In this document: positions 49,427 through 57,339 of the stretch, in pieces | Numbering within the stretch: position 1 is the stretch's first letter | How the letters are laid out: each line of letters begins with the position of its first letter | Assembly (NCBI GenBank): GCA_018812925.1 | Contig: JAHJCU010000004.1 | Coordinates: 529,441 to 593,440, forward strand | Source of the DNA: Candidatus Omnitrophota bacterium | Lineage (GTDB): Bacteria; CAIJMQ01 | Reading direction: 5' to 3' | DNA: 64,000 nt | Position numbers and translations under genes: made by a program | The notes under the pieces: model-generated | What the model was told of the DNA's origin: nothing | Databases searched by the model: none | Seen by the model: the letters and a program-made list of their open reading frames with translations, nothing else

Positions 49427-49460
49427 GACTGCCATCAAAACATTGGCGGTCTTTTGCTTT
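49427..49460 (+). terminator. Rho-independent terminator after clpC
   Basis: Stem GACTGCCA (49427-49434) / TGGCGGTC (49444-49451), nine-base loop, then TTTTGCTTT. It ends five bases before the next gene's GTG, so it may also act as an attenuator of that gene. Confidence 0.75.
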
Positions 49461-49464
49461 AAAA

Positions 49465-50190
49465 GTGAAAAATCTCATTAAAAATATAATTCTTTTTATA
49501 TGTTTTATTATATTTTCCACCACTTTAGCGTTATGTCAACCTGCGAAAAATCCTGCAAATTGGCAGTTTAGTTTGCAGTGGGAAAAGATTGCGTTATCTG
49601 AAGTCCCGATTCCGGATACAAGAATAAAAATCATAGACGGATATGCTAATGTATCTTTTTTATTTTATAAGTCCGACTTATCCGATGAAGTTCTCTTAAG
49701 CGCCGAAGGCAACATAGAGCAGGGTAAGATTTATGTACAGCAATGGGATGAAGAGATTAGTGAAATTAGCGGCGACTTTATTATAAAGGATAACCAACTA
49801 AAGGTAAGCCCTTTAAAGGGTAAATTTAAGAATACTCCTTTTGATGCGGAAGCAATTATAGAACTGGTTTCACCATATCCTTTTGATGCAAAGGTCAAAG
49901 CAAAAGGTGTTATGTTGGAGGAATTGTCTTCCTTTTTGCCTTTCTTGAAAGATTACGTTGCACTTAAATCGCCTGCAGAAGCACAGTTTAATGTCCAAGG
50001 TGTTTTGCCTGCCGGATCTATAGAATTTGAAGCGATTTTACAGGAAGTGGTTTTGTATTCGGTTCTGATGAGCAATATGAATATTTCTTTTGTTTGGAGT
50101 GACAATAAGATTATGTTGAAAAAGTTTTCTGCGGATTTAGACGAAGGGAAAATTTCCGGAGAAGGGGAAATAATCTTAAATCAGAAATGA
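49465..50190 (+). CDS. Secreted AsmA/TamB-like beta-repeat protein
   Basis: A 241-residue exported protein. A signal peptide (residues 1-22, IILFICFIIFSTTLALC) is followed by repeated beta-strand pairs such as LLSAEGNIEQGKIYVQQWDEE, SGDFIIKDNQLKVSPLKGKF, FDAKVKAKGVMLEEL and ADLDEGKISGEGEIIL. This resembles a fragment of the AsmA/TamB/DUF748 repeat domain, which occurs in outer-membrane lipid transport proteins, but is much shorter. The start is GTG just after a terminator hairpin. The role in envelope biogenesis is inference. Confidence 0.65.
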   Translation: MKNLIKNIILFICFIIFSTTLALCQPAKNPANWQFSLQWEKIALSEVPIPDTRIKIIDGYANVSFLFYKSDLSDEVLLSAEGNIEQGKIYVQQWDEEISEISGDFIIKDNQLKVSPLKGKFKNTPFDAEAIIELVSPYPFDAKVKAKGVMLEELSSFLPFLKDYVALKSPAEAQFNVQGVLPAGSIEFEAILQEVVLYSVLMSNMNISFVWSDNKIMLKKFSADLDEGKISGEGEIILNQK

Positions 50191-50216
50191 AAGAAGATAA
50201 AGGTTAAAAGGTAACG

Positions 50217-50400
50217 CCCGCCTGTTTACGAAATGGGCAGGAAACCCGTGTGCGTTAAATTTTGTAAATGGTAATTGGTAAATAGTAATTTTTAAAATTA
50301 CGGATTACGATTTACCCTTAGAGATTGCTAAGCAATCTCAAGGACTTTGGTCCCGGGAATCTTTTAGATTCCACGGGGCAAGTTACCGATTACGAAAAAA
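50217..50400. repeat. R2, word array and intact R3 element
   Basis: R2 25-bp palindrome at 50217-50241; GTAAATGGTAATTGGTAAAT words from about 50262; an R3 palindrome at 50315-50378 (CCCTTAGAGATTGC.. to ..TAGATTCCACGGGG). This R3 equals the one at 42040s without its nested 63-bp insert. No gene in the 50191-50435 gap. Confidence 0.8.
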
Positions 50401-50435
50401 TAATACAACCTATACTTTATTCTTTAGTTTAAGTC

Positions 50436-51776
50436 ATGACCTACAAACAGTCTCTTGCTTGGCTATATGGTTTAGAAGGGCATGGAATAAAATTAGGTCT
50501 TTCAAATATCAAAAAACTTCTTGAACATTTTGGGAACCCGCATCTTTCCTATCCCGTTATTCTAATTGCCGGCACAAATGGTAAGGGTTCTGTTGCTTCT
50601 TTTATCGCCAATATATTGCGTGAATCGGGATTAAAAGTTGGTCTTTATACTTCCCCCCATCTTATAACAATAAGAGAAAGAATCAGCATACTGCAAAATA
50701 AAGACTTGCTCGCCTACGGCAAGCAGGCAGGCAAACAAGATATATCAAGGATAGCATTCACTCAACTTGCAAGTGAATTAAAGAAAGAAATTAAAAAAAT
50801 ATTCGATTGTCCTCCTTTTTCTCGCCCAACTTTTTTTGAAGTATTGACTGCACTCTCATTCATATATTTTAAAAAAGAAAAAATAGACGTGGCAGTTTAT
50901 GAAGTTGGTTTAGGCGGACGGCTTGACGCCACAAATATTACCGAGCCGTTCCTTTCCGTAATAACTGTAATTGGGATGGACCATACAAATTATCTGGGAA
51001 AAACGCTTTCGTCTATAGCAAAAGAAAAAGGAGGTATCATCAGGGGAAAAACCCCTTTGGTCACGGGCGCCGACGGTGAAGCGCTGGATACTTTGATTGA
51101 ACTTGCTAAAGCGAAAAAAGCGCCGATTTTTATATATGGGAAAGATTTTTCATTAAAAAATCATAAGGAAGAAGATTCGCACCAGCTTTTAAATATTCAG
51201 GGAATAAAAGATTTTTATCCGAATGTTTTAATCTCTTTGAAAGGTAAATGGCAGCATATCAATGCAAGTTTAGCTGTTGCCGCATCCGAAATTTTATCTA
51301 AATGGCTCCCCATTAAAAAAGAACACATATACAAGGGATTAGAAAAAACTACCTGGTCCGGAAGATTGGAGAGAATCGGCGAACGACCGTCTTTTATTCT
51401 TGACGGCGCGCATAATCCGCAAGCGGCAAAAATCTTAAAAGAAGAAATTATAAAAATAAAATCGGCGGGTAAGAATATAAAAATGATTTTTGGTGTGTTA
51501 AAGGACAAAGATAGAGAAAACATAATGAAAGAAATTTTTCCGGTGGTAGATGAAATTATTTTAGTTAAGCCCAACACTAAAAGAGCCGTGTCTTTGAGTA
51601 TATTGAAAAAAGAAGGCAAAATTTATAACAAAAATATAACAACAAGCATAAAGCTTGCATCAACAATAAAAGAGCTTAAGAAAAATAAAAAAGATAAAAA
51701 TATTATATTAATCTGCGGGTCTTTATATTTGGTAGGCGAAGCAAGAAGTATACTGCTGAAGAAGAAGCAGGAATGA
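50436..51776 (+). CDS. folC: Bifunctional dihydrofolate/folylpolyglutamate synthase
   Basis: Adds glutamates to (dihydro)folate. 446 residues: P-loop LIAGTNGKGSVASFIA, YTSPHLITIRERISI, PTFFEVLTALSFIYF, YEVGLGGRLDATN, GMDHTNYLGKTLSSIAKEK and LDGAHNPQA are all present. Residues about 89-100 (KDLLAYGKQAGK) are an insertion encoded by a palindromic stretch related to R2, in the loop where FolC proteins vary. The stop codon abuts an R1 palindrome. It is probably functional because the insertion is in frame and in a loop. Confidence 0.93.
   Translation: MTYKQSLAWLYGLEGHGIKLGLSNIKKLLEHFGNPHLSYPVILIAGTNGKGSVASFIANILRESGLKVGLYTSPHLITIRERISILQNKDLLAYGKQAGKQDISRIAFTQLASELKKEIKKIFDCPPFSRPTFFEVLTALSFIYFKKEKIDVAVYEVGLGGRLDATNITEPFLSVITVIGMDHTNYLGKTLSSIAKEKGGIIRGKTPLVTGADGEALDTLIELAKAKKAPIFIYGKDFSLKNHKEEDSHQLLNIQGIKDFYPNVLISLKGKWQHINASLAVAASEILSKWLPIKKEHIYKGLEKTTWSGRLERIGERPSFILDGAHNPQAAKILKEEIIKIKSAGKNIKMIFGVLKDKDRENIMKEIFPVVDEIILVKPNTKRAVSLSILKKEGKIYNKNITTSIKLASTIKELKKNKKDKNIILICGSLYLVGEARSILLKKKQE
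50703..50732. repeat. R2-like palindromic insertion inside folC
   Basis: ACTTGCTCGCCTACGGCAAG followed by CAGGCAGGC; stem CTTGC..GCAAG plus partial R2 similarity. In frame; degenerate compared with intergenic R2 copies. Confidence 0.5.
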
Positions 51777-51870
51777 TCCCCCCTAGTTTTACTTCATAAA
51801 ACTAACAGGGGGGACTTCGCACTCCAACCCTGAACCACGTAGGATTCAGGGCAAAGACAGGAGTGCTTCG
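51777..51870. repeat. R1 compound palindrome with nested palindrome
   Basis: TCCCCCCTAGTTTTAC / AAAACTAACAGGGGGGA (51777-51814), CTTC, then GCACTCC..GGAGTGC whose loop contains CCCTGAACC-ACGT-AGGATTCAGGG. Starts one base after the folC stop. Confidence 0.75.
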
Positions 51871-51946
51871 TTAAATGCCTCAAGGATAGTTTATTGTTTA
51901 TGGCTATTTTGACAAAATGAGGAAGTATTGCTAAATTAAATAAAAG

Positions 51947-52345
51947 ATGATTTCAGAAAAAGATATAAAGAGAATAAGTCGGCTCAAGCAGGGTTTAAAA
52001 TGGTTTAAACCATTTTGTGTATTATTTTATTTTTTATGTTTATTTACGATTGCTACGAGGATATATGACATTTATGACATTGCTAACTGTAAGAGGTTAT
52101 CTAAAGAAAGCATATTTTATTTAATAAAAATTGGAGTTTCTGGAGCGACATCTTTACCACCTGATTATTCATTCCAAAATTATGAACTTCTTATCTTTAG
52201 TTTAACGGGAGAAATTATTCTTTTTTTGATTATTATTATTACTTTCTCTGTGATTTTCTGGACAACTTTATCTGTTAATAAGTTCGCTCTACATCTTTGG
52301 GACCACATAAAAGAGATTGAATCAAAAGATAAGGAAACTAATTAA
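51947..52345 (+). CDS. Uncharacterised two-helix membrane protein
   Basis: A 132-residue protein with membrane helices at about residues 21-44 (WFKPFCVLFYFLCLFTIATR) and 85-115 (LLIFSLTGEIILFLIIIITF). Both termini are charged and probably cytoplasmic; a loop of 40 residues lies between. No family recognised. It is a single gene between repeats. ATG without a strong Shine-Dalgarno sequence. Confidence 0.6.
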   Translation: MISEKDIKRISRLKQGLKWFKPFCVLFYFLCLFTIATRIYDIYDIANCKRLSKESIFYLIKIGVSGATSLPPDYSFQNYELLIFSLTGEIILFLIIIITFSVIFWTTLSVNKFALHLWDHIKEIESKDKETN

Positions 52346-52372
52346 GTAGTTTAACGAAATCCGATAACCCAT

Positions 52373-52445
52373 AGTCCCCCTGTTAATTTTAAGTCTTAAC
52401 TTTGTGCCTCCCCGCCTGCTTGCGAAGCGGGCAGGTGTGCCTGTT
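52373..52445. repeat. Partial R1 and R2 nested in TTTGTGCCTC word
   Basis: GTCCCCCTGTTAATTTTAAG is a partial R1. An R2 palindrome of 25 bases (52411-52435) interrupts CTTTGTGCCTC / TGTGCCTGTTTC, the word seen also in the lptC leader. Confidence 0.6.
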
Positions 52446-52464
52446 TCTCATCAGTTGCGCGTTT

Positions 52465-53136
52465 CTACTTCGCTATCATTGTTCTTACTCTATCGGCGGC
52501 ATTTTCAGCGTGTTTGGCGATTTGTCCGATAAGGTTGCCCAATTTCAACAGATGATATACGGATAACGGGTCAATAGAAAGGTTAAATGCTTTCTTTGCG
52601 AAAACTTTTCCTATCTGGTCATCTTCCCATTCTTTTAAGTGGACTTCTTTGATGTTTTCTTTTATCTGGTCGCGCATTTTATTTGAGCTACTAAACGAAA
52701 CTATATCTTTTACGTGTATTATCACTTTTTCATACGACTCAATGCATTCTATAACTTTATAAAGATGGTTCAATAAATCATCTTTTATTTCCGCAGGAAC
52801 CTTTGTTTGCCTAAAATGCAACCATACGACTGCATTTTCAGCAAAATCCAGAATTGAATCCTGCTCGTTTAAAAGTCTTAAGAATACGCCTATATCCACC
52901 GAAAGAAGAATTTGTTTCGGCATGTGCGCTGTGATATTGCCCTTTATAATGTCTGCTTCGTGTTCTAATTTAATAATTTCTTGGCTTAACTTTTCGCTTT
53001 TATCGTAATCACCTTCGCAATAAGTTGTTATACAATCTTTTAAAATCGCCATGCCTTCTTTTGTCTTTTGAGCATGTTCTAAAAGTTTATCAAATGGGGA
53101 AACTCTTAACATCCCCAACATAGGAATCCTTGGCAT
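52465..53136 (-). CDS. DUF47/PhoU-like phosphate transport accessory protein
   Basis: A 223-residue helical PhoU-like protein (TIGR00153/DUF47), regulator of Pit-type transporters. Markers are PFDKLLEHAQKTKEGMAILKD, KLEHEADIIKGNI, LNEQDSILDFAENAVVWL and the C-terminal IGQIAKHAENAADRVRTMI. It lies 46 bases downstream of pit on the same strand, the usual pairing. Confidence 0.92.
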   Translation of the reverse strand: MPRIPMLGMLRVSPFDKLLEHAQKTKEGMAILKDCITTYCEGDYDKSEKLSQEIIKLEHEADIIKGNITAHMPKQILLSVDIGVFLRLLNEQDSILDFAENAVVWLHFRQTKVPAEIKDDLLNHLYKVIECIESYEKVIIHVKDIVSFSSSNKMRDQIKENIKEVHLKEWEDDQIGKVFAKKAFNLSIDPLSVYHLLKLGNLIGQIAKHAENAADRVRTMIAK

Positions 53137-53182
53137 AATAATACCCCCTTTTTTATCTTCCCTAAACCGGAATTTCTCTAGT

Positions 53183-54397
53183 TTAGGGCTTAAACAACCT
53201 CATTAAACCTAAATATACTGGAATAGTCAATAAAGCGGTAACAGGAACTGTAAGAAACCAGGAATAAACTATTTTCTTTAATAATCCCAAATCCAATGTG
53301 TCTAATCCTTTTGCAAGTCCGATACCGACAACAGCTCCCACAACCGCATGTGTGGTGGATACGGGCATACCTAATTTTGAAGCCAAAAGAACGGATGTTG
53401 CTGCTGCAAAATCTATAGTAAAACCTCGCGTGTTACTCAATTTAGTAATTTTTTTGCCTATTGTTTCCATAACTTTGTGGCCCCAGGTGCTTATACCTAA
53501 GGAAATGCCTATCCCGCCAATAGCCAAAAGCCATATAGGAACTTCAACTTTTGAGCCGATAGCTCCGGTTTTTATTATAGAATAGATTGCTGCAACAGGT
53601 CCTATGGCATTCGCCACGTCATTAGCTCCGTTTGATAGAGCCATATAACCTGAGGTCATAATTTGGAGTCTTCTAAAAATACTTTCTACTTTGCCGACTT
53701 TCTGCGTAAATCTCCTTATCCAGAACCAAAATAATAAAATAGCTACTATAGCGACCAATACAACAATGAAGAATTTGCCTTGCAACATAACGCCTAGGGA
53801 AGTTCTGAACATGAGAGAAACTAATATGATAGTAACTGTAATAGTTATAATAAATGGAGATATTATTATGGCTGCTCTTTTTCTACTCTTCGCTTTAAAA
53901 ATAAATTTCACAAGGAATTTGAAAATCAAAAAAGCCATTACTCCGGACAATATAGGTGAGGTTACCCAAGATAACGCAACGCCTCCGAGTTTTGGCCAGT
54001 TAACGGCATCTACACCTCCGCAAATCAAGCCAAACCCTATTAGCGCGCCGACAATAGAATGAGTGGTAGATATAGGCCAGGATTTCCATGTCGCGAAAGT
54101 AATCCATACGCCTGCGGCAAAAAGCGCAGAGATAAATCCGATTATTGCTATTTGAGGGTCTTTTATAAAAGTAGGGTCTACGATTCCTTTTCTTATAGTA
54201 TCGGTAACATGCGAACCTATAAATGTCGCGCCAACCATTGTAAGGATAGACGCTATCACTATTGCCTGTTTATATGTGATAGCTTTTGCGCCTACGGCTG
54301 AAGCCATCGAATTGGCGACATCATTTGCGCCGATATTCCAGGCAACATATAATCCCATTAAAAGACCGCTAACGAGGAGAATAAAAGATATATCCAT
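53183..54397 (-). CDS. pit: Low-affinity inorganic phosphate transporter (Pit family)
   Basis: A 404-residue inner-membrane carrier with about ten helices and the two Pit signatures: WNIGANDVANSMASAVGA near residue 21 and LSNGANDVANAIGPVAAI near residue 260, each followed by a STTHA/STTHS-type element (PISTTHSIVGA, PVSTTHAVVGA). It takes up phosphate (or metal-phosphate) with protons or sodium. First gene of the pit-DUF47 operon. Confidence 0.95.
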   Translation of the reverse strand: MDISFILLVSGLLMGLYVAWNIGANDVANSMASAVGAKAITYKQAIVIASILTMVGATFIGSHVTDTIRKGIVDPTFIKDPQIAIIGFISALFAAGVWITFATWKSWPISTTHSIVGALIGFGLICGGVDAVNWPKLGGVALSWVTSPILSGVMAFLIFKFLVKFIFKAKSRKRAAIIISPFIITITVTIILVSLMFRTSLGVMLQGKFFIVVLVAIVAILLFWFWIRRFTQKVGKVESIFRRLQIMTSGYMALSNGANDVANAIGPVAAIYSIIKTGAIGSKVEVPIWLLAIGGIGISLGISTWGHKVMETIGKKITKLSNTRGFTIDFAAATSVLLASKLGMPVSTTHAVVGAVVGIGLAKGLDTLDLGLLKKIVYSWFLTVPVTALLTIPVYLGLMRLFKP

Positions 54398-54444
54398 TTT
54401 TTCGAGGAGTAGTTTGAATTTTAAAACATTTTATCACAAGAGAT

Positions 54445-56154
54445 TTATAATTTCTTAATATTCTTTTTTGCAAGAATAATTAACAAAACAACCAGATAAA
54501 GGGCATTAAGATATGCAAATAAATCCCCAAATCGTGTATAGAAAGTTTTGGTGTAAGAAGGACTAATCTGATTAGTTGCAAACCCCTTTACTCCAACTGC
54601 TCTTCCGTTCTCATTCAATGTTTCGATAGGTCTTCCGTATGAATCTATAAATCCGCTTATCCCGTTATTTGCCGCTCTGATTAATGGTCTTCTGTTTTCT
54701 ACGGCTCTAAATACGGAATGCGTAAAGTGTTGCCATAAAGCGGGTGATTCCCTGAAGTGAGCGTCGTTTGTAATGACCACCAGAAAGTTAGCGCCTTTAT
54801 TAGTGAATCTTCTTGCTAAATCCGGGAACAAATCCTCAAAACATATTAGTGTTGCAAAGTTATTGGGAATTGGTAATTGTCCCCCCTTGTTTTCTTTTTT
54901 ATCCCCTCTGTTTTCTTTGGAAAACAAAGAAGGGGGGAGAACAACATGCAGGGGGGATTTCAGATTTCGGATTTCAAAAATAGTATAATCTTTCCCTTCA
55001 CTGAAATTGCCTATTTGTGGAAAAACATCACTCAAGAAAAATAAGAATTTTTTAATCGGGATATATTCTGCGAAAGGGACAAGATGGATTTTATTATAAA
55101 TTTGATCTATTTTTCCATCAGGCATAATAAGCAATGCCGAATTATAATCTCTGTCGCTTTTCCGATTCACTACTCCCATCAACAGTGGTGTGCTTGAGTA
55201 GTCGGTTAGGCTTTGTACTTTTTGAAATAAGGGACTGTGGATATCAACATAATCCGGGTAGGATGTTTCGGGCCAGACAATAAGAGAAATCCCTTTTTCT
55301 ATGCTTGCATAAATACTTAATTCGGCATAAATATTTACGATATTTTCCGCGTATTCTTCGTCCCATTTTATATCCTGCGCAATATTCCCCTGAACGACGG
55401 AAACTTTAATCTTTCTGCATTCGCATTCTTCGTCTAAAGGCGGCACATATCCCCATATACTTATAGCTATTATTATTATTAAAGCCAACAGTAAATTTCT
55501 TGCCTGCTTTTTTGTTTTTGTCCCGTAAAAAAACTTGCTCGCTTTAACGAATTGAGACGAGTTTTTAACGGGATTTGCGAAAATGAAGTCTGAAATTGCC
55601 GCATTGAACATAACAATCATAAACGAAACGCCATAAACACCGGTTATCGAAGAAATCTGTATCAGATGTATATTTCTCCATTGAGAATAACCAAGTAAAG
55701 ACCATGGGAAACTTACGAACAGGTAAGTTCTTGCCAGTTCGAAAATAACCCAAAGGGGCGGGGCGATAAAGACCAGAGGATACTCTGTTTTTCTTGTTAA
55801 AAGTTTAAGAAACAAACCGAAAAACCCGAGAAATAATGCGAGGTAAATAACCAAAAGGCAGTAACCTAGAAAAGTTACATAAACCAGCCACCAGATATGA
55901 TATGCCCAAAAAACCAGCCCGGCTAAGTAGTAGAAAGTAAATATTTTTCTTGGCGATGATTCTTTCCCGTTTGACGGAATTTTTTGGGAAGGCCCGCCTG
56001 CCTTGCGGAAGCGGGCAGGCAAAAGAGAGAATAGAGGTATTAGAGCGAACCACGCTAGAAACGAAAGATTAAAAGGAGCAAAAGAAAATATTAAAAGAAT
56101 AGCGGAGAATGTTGATAAAACAACGGGAATCACATCGTTCTTCAATTTTAACAT
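54445..56154 (-). CDS. lnt: Apolipoprotein N-acyltransferase with three palindrome-encoded insertions
   Basis: Acylates the N-terminus of lipoproteins in the inner membrane. 569 residues: about eight N-terminal membrane helices, then the nitrilase domain with Glu296 (IVWPETSYP), Lys355 (YNKIHLVPF) and Cys438 (LICFEDLFP), so the catalytic triad is intact. It is about 60 residues longer than usual. Three extra segments are encoded by palindromic repeats: residues 46-54 (PARFRKAGG), 195-211 (PVKNSSQFVKASKFFYG) and 400-425 (within SPLHVVLPPS...NKGG). All keep the frame and lie in loops. Convergent with pit, divergent from the GYF gene. Confidence 0.92.
   Translation of the reverse strand: MLKLKNDVIPVVLSTFSAILLIFSFAPFNLSFLAWFALIPLFSLLPARFRKAGGPSQKIPSNGKESSPRKIFTFYYLAGLVFWAYHIWWLVYVTFLGYCLLVIYLALFLGFFGLFLKLLTRKTEYPLVFIAPPLWVIFELARTYLFVSFPWSLLGYSQWRNIHLIQISSITGVYGVSFMIVMFNAAISDFIFANPVKNSSQFVKASKFFYGTKTKKQARNLLLALIIIIAISIWGYVPPLDEECECRKIKVSVVQGNIAQDIKWDEEYAENIVNIYAELSIYASIEKGISLIVWPETSYPDYVDIHSPLFQKVQSLTDYSSTPLLMGVVNRKSDRDYNSALLIMPDGKIDQIYNKIHLVPFAEYIPIKKFLFFLSDVFPQIGNFSEGKDYTIFEIRNLKSPLHVVLPPSLFSKENRGDKKENKGGQLPIPNNFATLICFEDLFPDLARRFTNKGANFLVVITNDAHFRESPALWQHFTHSVFRAVENRRPLIRAANNGISGFIDSYGRPIETLNENGRAVGVKGFATNQISPSYTKTFYTRFGDLFAYLNALYLVVLLIILAKKNIKKL
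54880..54957. repeat. R1-type nested palindrome inside lnt
   Basis: 78 bases, 26 codons. Outer TCCCCCCTTG / ATGCAGGGGGGA; inner ATCCCCTCTGTTTTC-TTTG-GAAAACAAAGAAGGGGGGA. In frame between FEIRNLK and QLPIPNN of Lnt. Confidence 0.8.
55522..55572. repeat. CCCGT..ACGGG palindrome inside lnt
   Basis: 51 bases, 17 codons. Outer stem CCCGTAAAAAAACT / AGTTTTTAACGGG with an inner CTCGC..GACGAG. In frame. Confidence 0.75.
55993..56019. repeat. R2-type palindrome inside lnt (27 bp)
   Basis: CCCGCCTGCC-TTGCGGA-AGCGGGCAGG type, 27 bases (9 codons). Intergenic R2 copies are 25 bases, so this copy differs by two bases in a way that keeps the frame. Confidence 0.8.
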
Positions 56155-56266
56155 TAGTTTATCCTCACATAAATATGTCGGAGGTGAGGACGGGTTATTA
56201 TAACATCAATAGAAATTTCATAAAATTTAATATAGAATTAGCCAAATAGAATAAAGAGAGATATTT

Positions 56267-57328
56267 ATGGGATGGCAAATAAAAACAAAAGACGGCGCGC
56301 TTTACGGTCCTGTCGATTCGGAAATCTTAAGGCAGTGGATTCAACAGAAAAGAATCTTAGAGGATGATTTTGTTTGGTCCGAAGATAAAAAGCAGTGGGT
56401 GATTATAAAATCCGTTTCACAGTTGCAGGACTTATTTAAAGAAGAGAAGGTTCCTCCGGCAAATAAGAAGAGGGTTCCCAAGGTTAATATTCCAACGCCC
56501 AAAGATTTATCCGAAACTCTTTATGATGATAAAAAGACGCTTACCGACCAACTAATAGCCGATGCCTGGCGTGCTATGCTTGCCAAAGGAATATGGTCTA
56601 TTATGGGCGCGATTTTCCTAACGGTAATAGTGGCTATGGCGGGGTCTATGCTTTTAATGGGGATTATTCGGAATTTCCCAGTCAATGTCATCATAAGCAA
56701 TTTGATAACAAACTTTATTTGGTACCTTATTGTTGCCGCTTTAACTTTAGGATGGTCGGCATATTCTTTGAGAATAGCCCGTAAAGAAACGGTTAATGTC
56801 GGCTCGATTTTTGAAGGCTTTAGGGGGCAATATCTCTGGCACGCTCTGGGAGGTTATTTATTAATAGCTTTATTGACTGCTCTTGCAAGTCTTGTTTCTT
56901 TTGGGATTTGGGGATTCTATCTTACGTTTGCATATCTTCTCACCTACTTCTTCATTTTTGATGAAAACAAGGGACCTTGGGAAGGGATGAAAGCAAGTTA
57001 CGATATTACCAAGGGCTACAAGTGGAGAATTCTGGCGGTTCAGACAGTATGCGTGCTTTTCGGAATACTCTTTCTGGGTATCGGTCTTATTGTGACTATG
57101 CCTCTTGCAAATATAGCAATCGCATCTCTTTATTATCGTATCCGAACGGGCCGCATATCCGAAAAACATTTACAAACAAGTCCTGCTGAATACTTAATAG
57201 TTTTAATTCCTATTATAGCGATAATTGTTTTTATTATATTAACGTTCTCAGGTGTTCTTATAAAGCAAGTGCCTTTATTATTACCACAGATTGAAAATAT
57301 TTTTAAAAACCTGTCTGTAAAAATCTAA
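56267..57328 (+). CDS. GYF-domain polytopic membrane protein 1
   Basis: A 353-residue protein. Residues 1-55 are a GYF_2-type domain (WQIKTKDGALYGPVDSEILRQWI). A linker leads to a membrane region of about six helices (residues 110-340) resembling bacterial DUF975/GlpQ-type membrane domains, with PWEGMKASYDITKGYKWRI conserved. The next gene has the same plan, and both share the SYDITKGY/SFDMTKGF segment. They follow each other by 11 bases. Function unknown; GYF_2 domains bind Pro-rich or peptide partners. Confidence 0.75.
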   Translation: MGWQIKTKDGALYGPVDSEILRQWIQQKRILEDDFVWSEDKKQWVIIKSVSQLQDLFKEEKVPPANKKRVPKVNIPTPKDLSETLYDDKKTLTDQLIADAWRAMLAKGIWSIMGAIFLTVIVAMAGSMLLMGIIRNFPVNVIISNLITNFIWYLIVAALTLGWSAYSLRIARKETVNVGSIFEGFRGQYLWHALGGYLLIALLTALASLVSFGIWGFYLTFAYLLTYFFIFDENKGPWEGMKASYDITKGYKWRILAVQTVCVLFGILFLGIGLIVTMPLANIAIASLYYRIRTGRISEKHLQTSPAEYLIVLIPIIAIIVFIILTFSGVLIKQVPLLLPQIENIFKNLSVKI

Positions 57329-57339
57329 AGGAGGAAATT

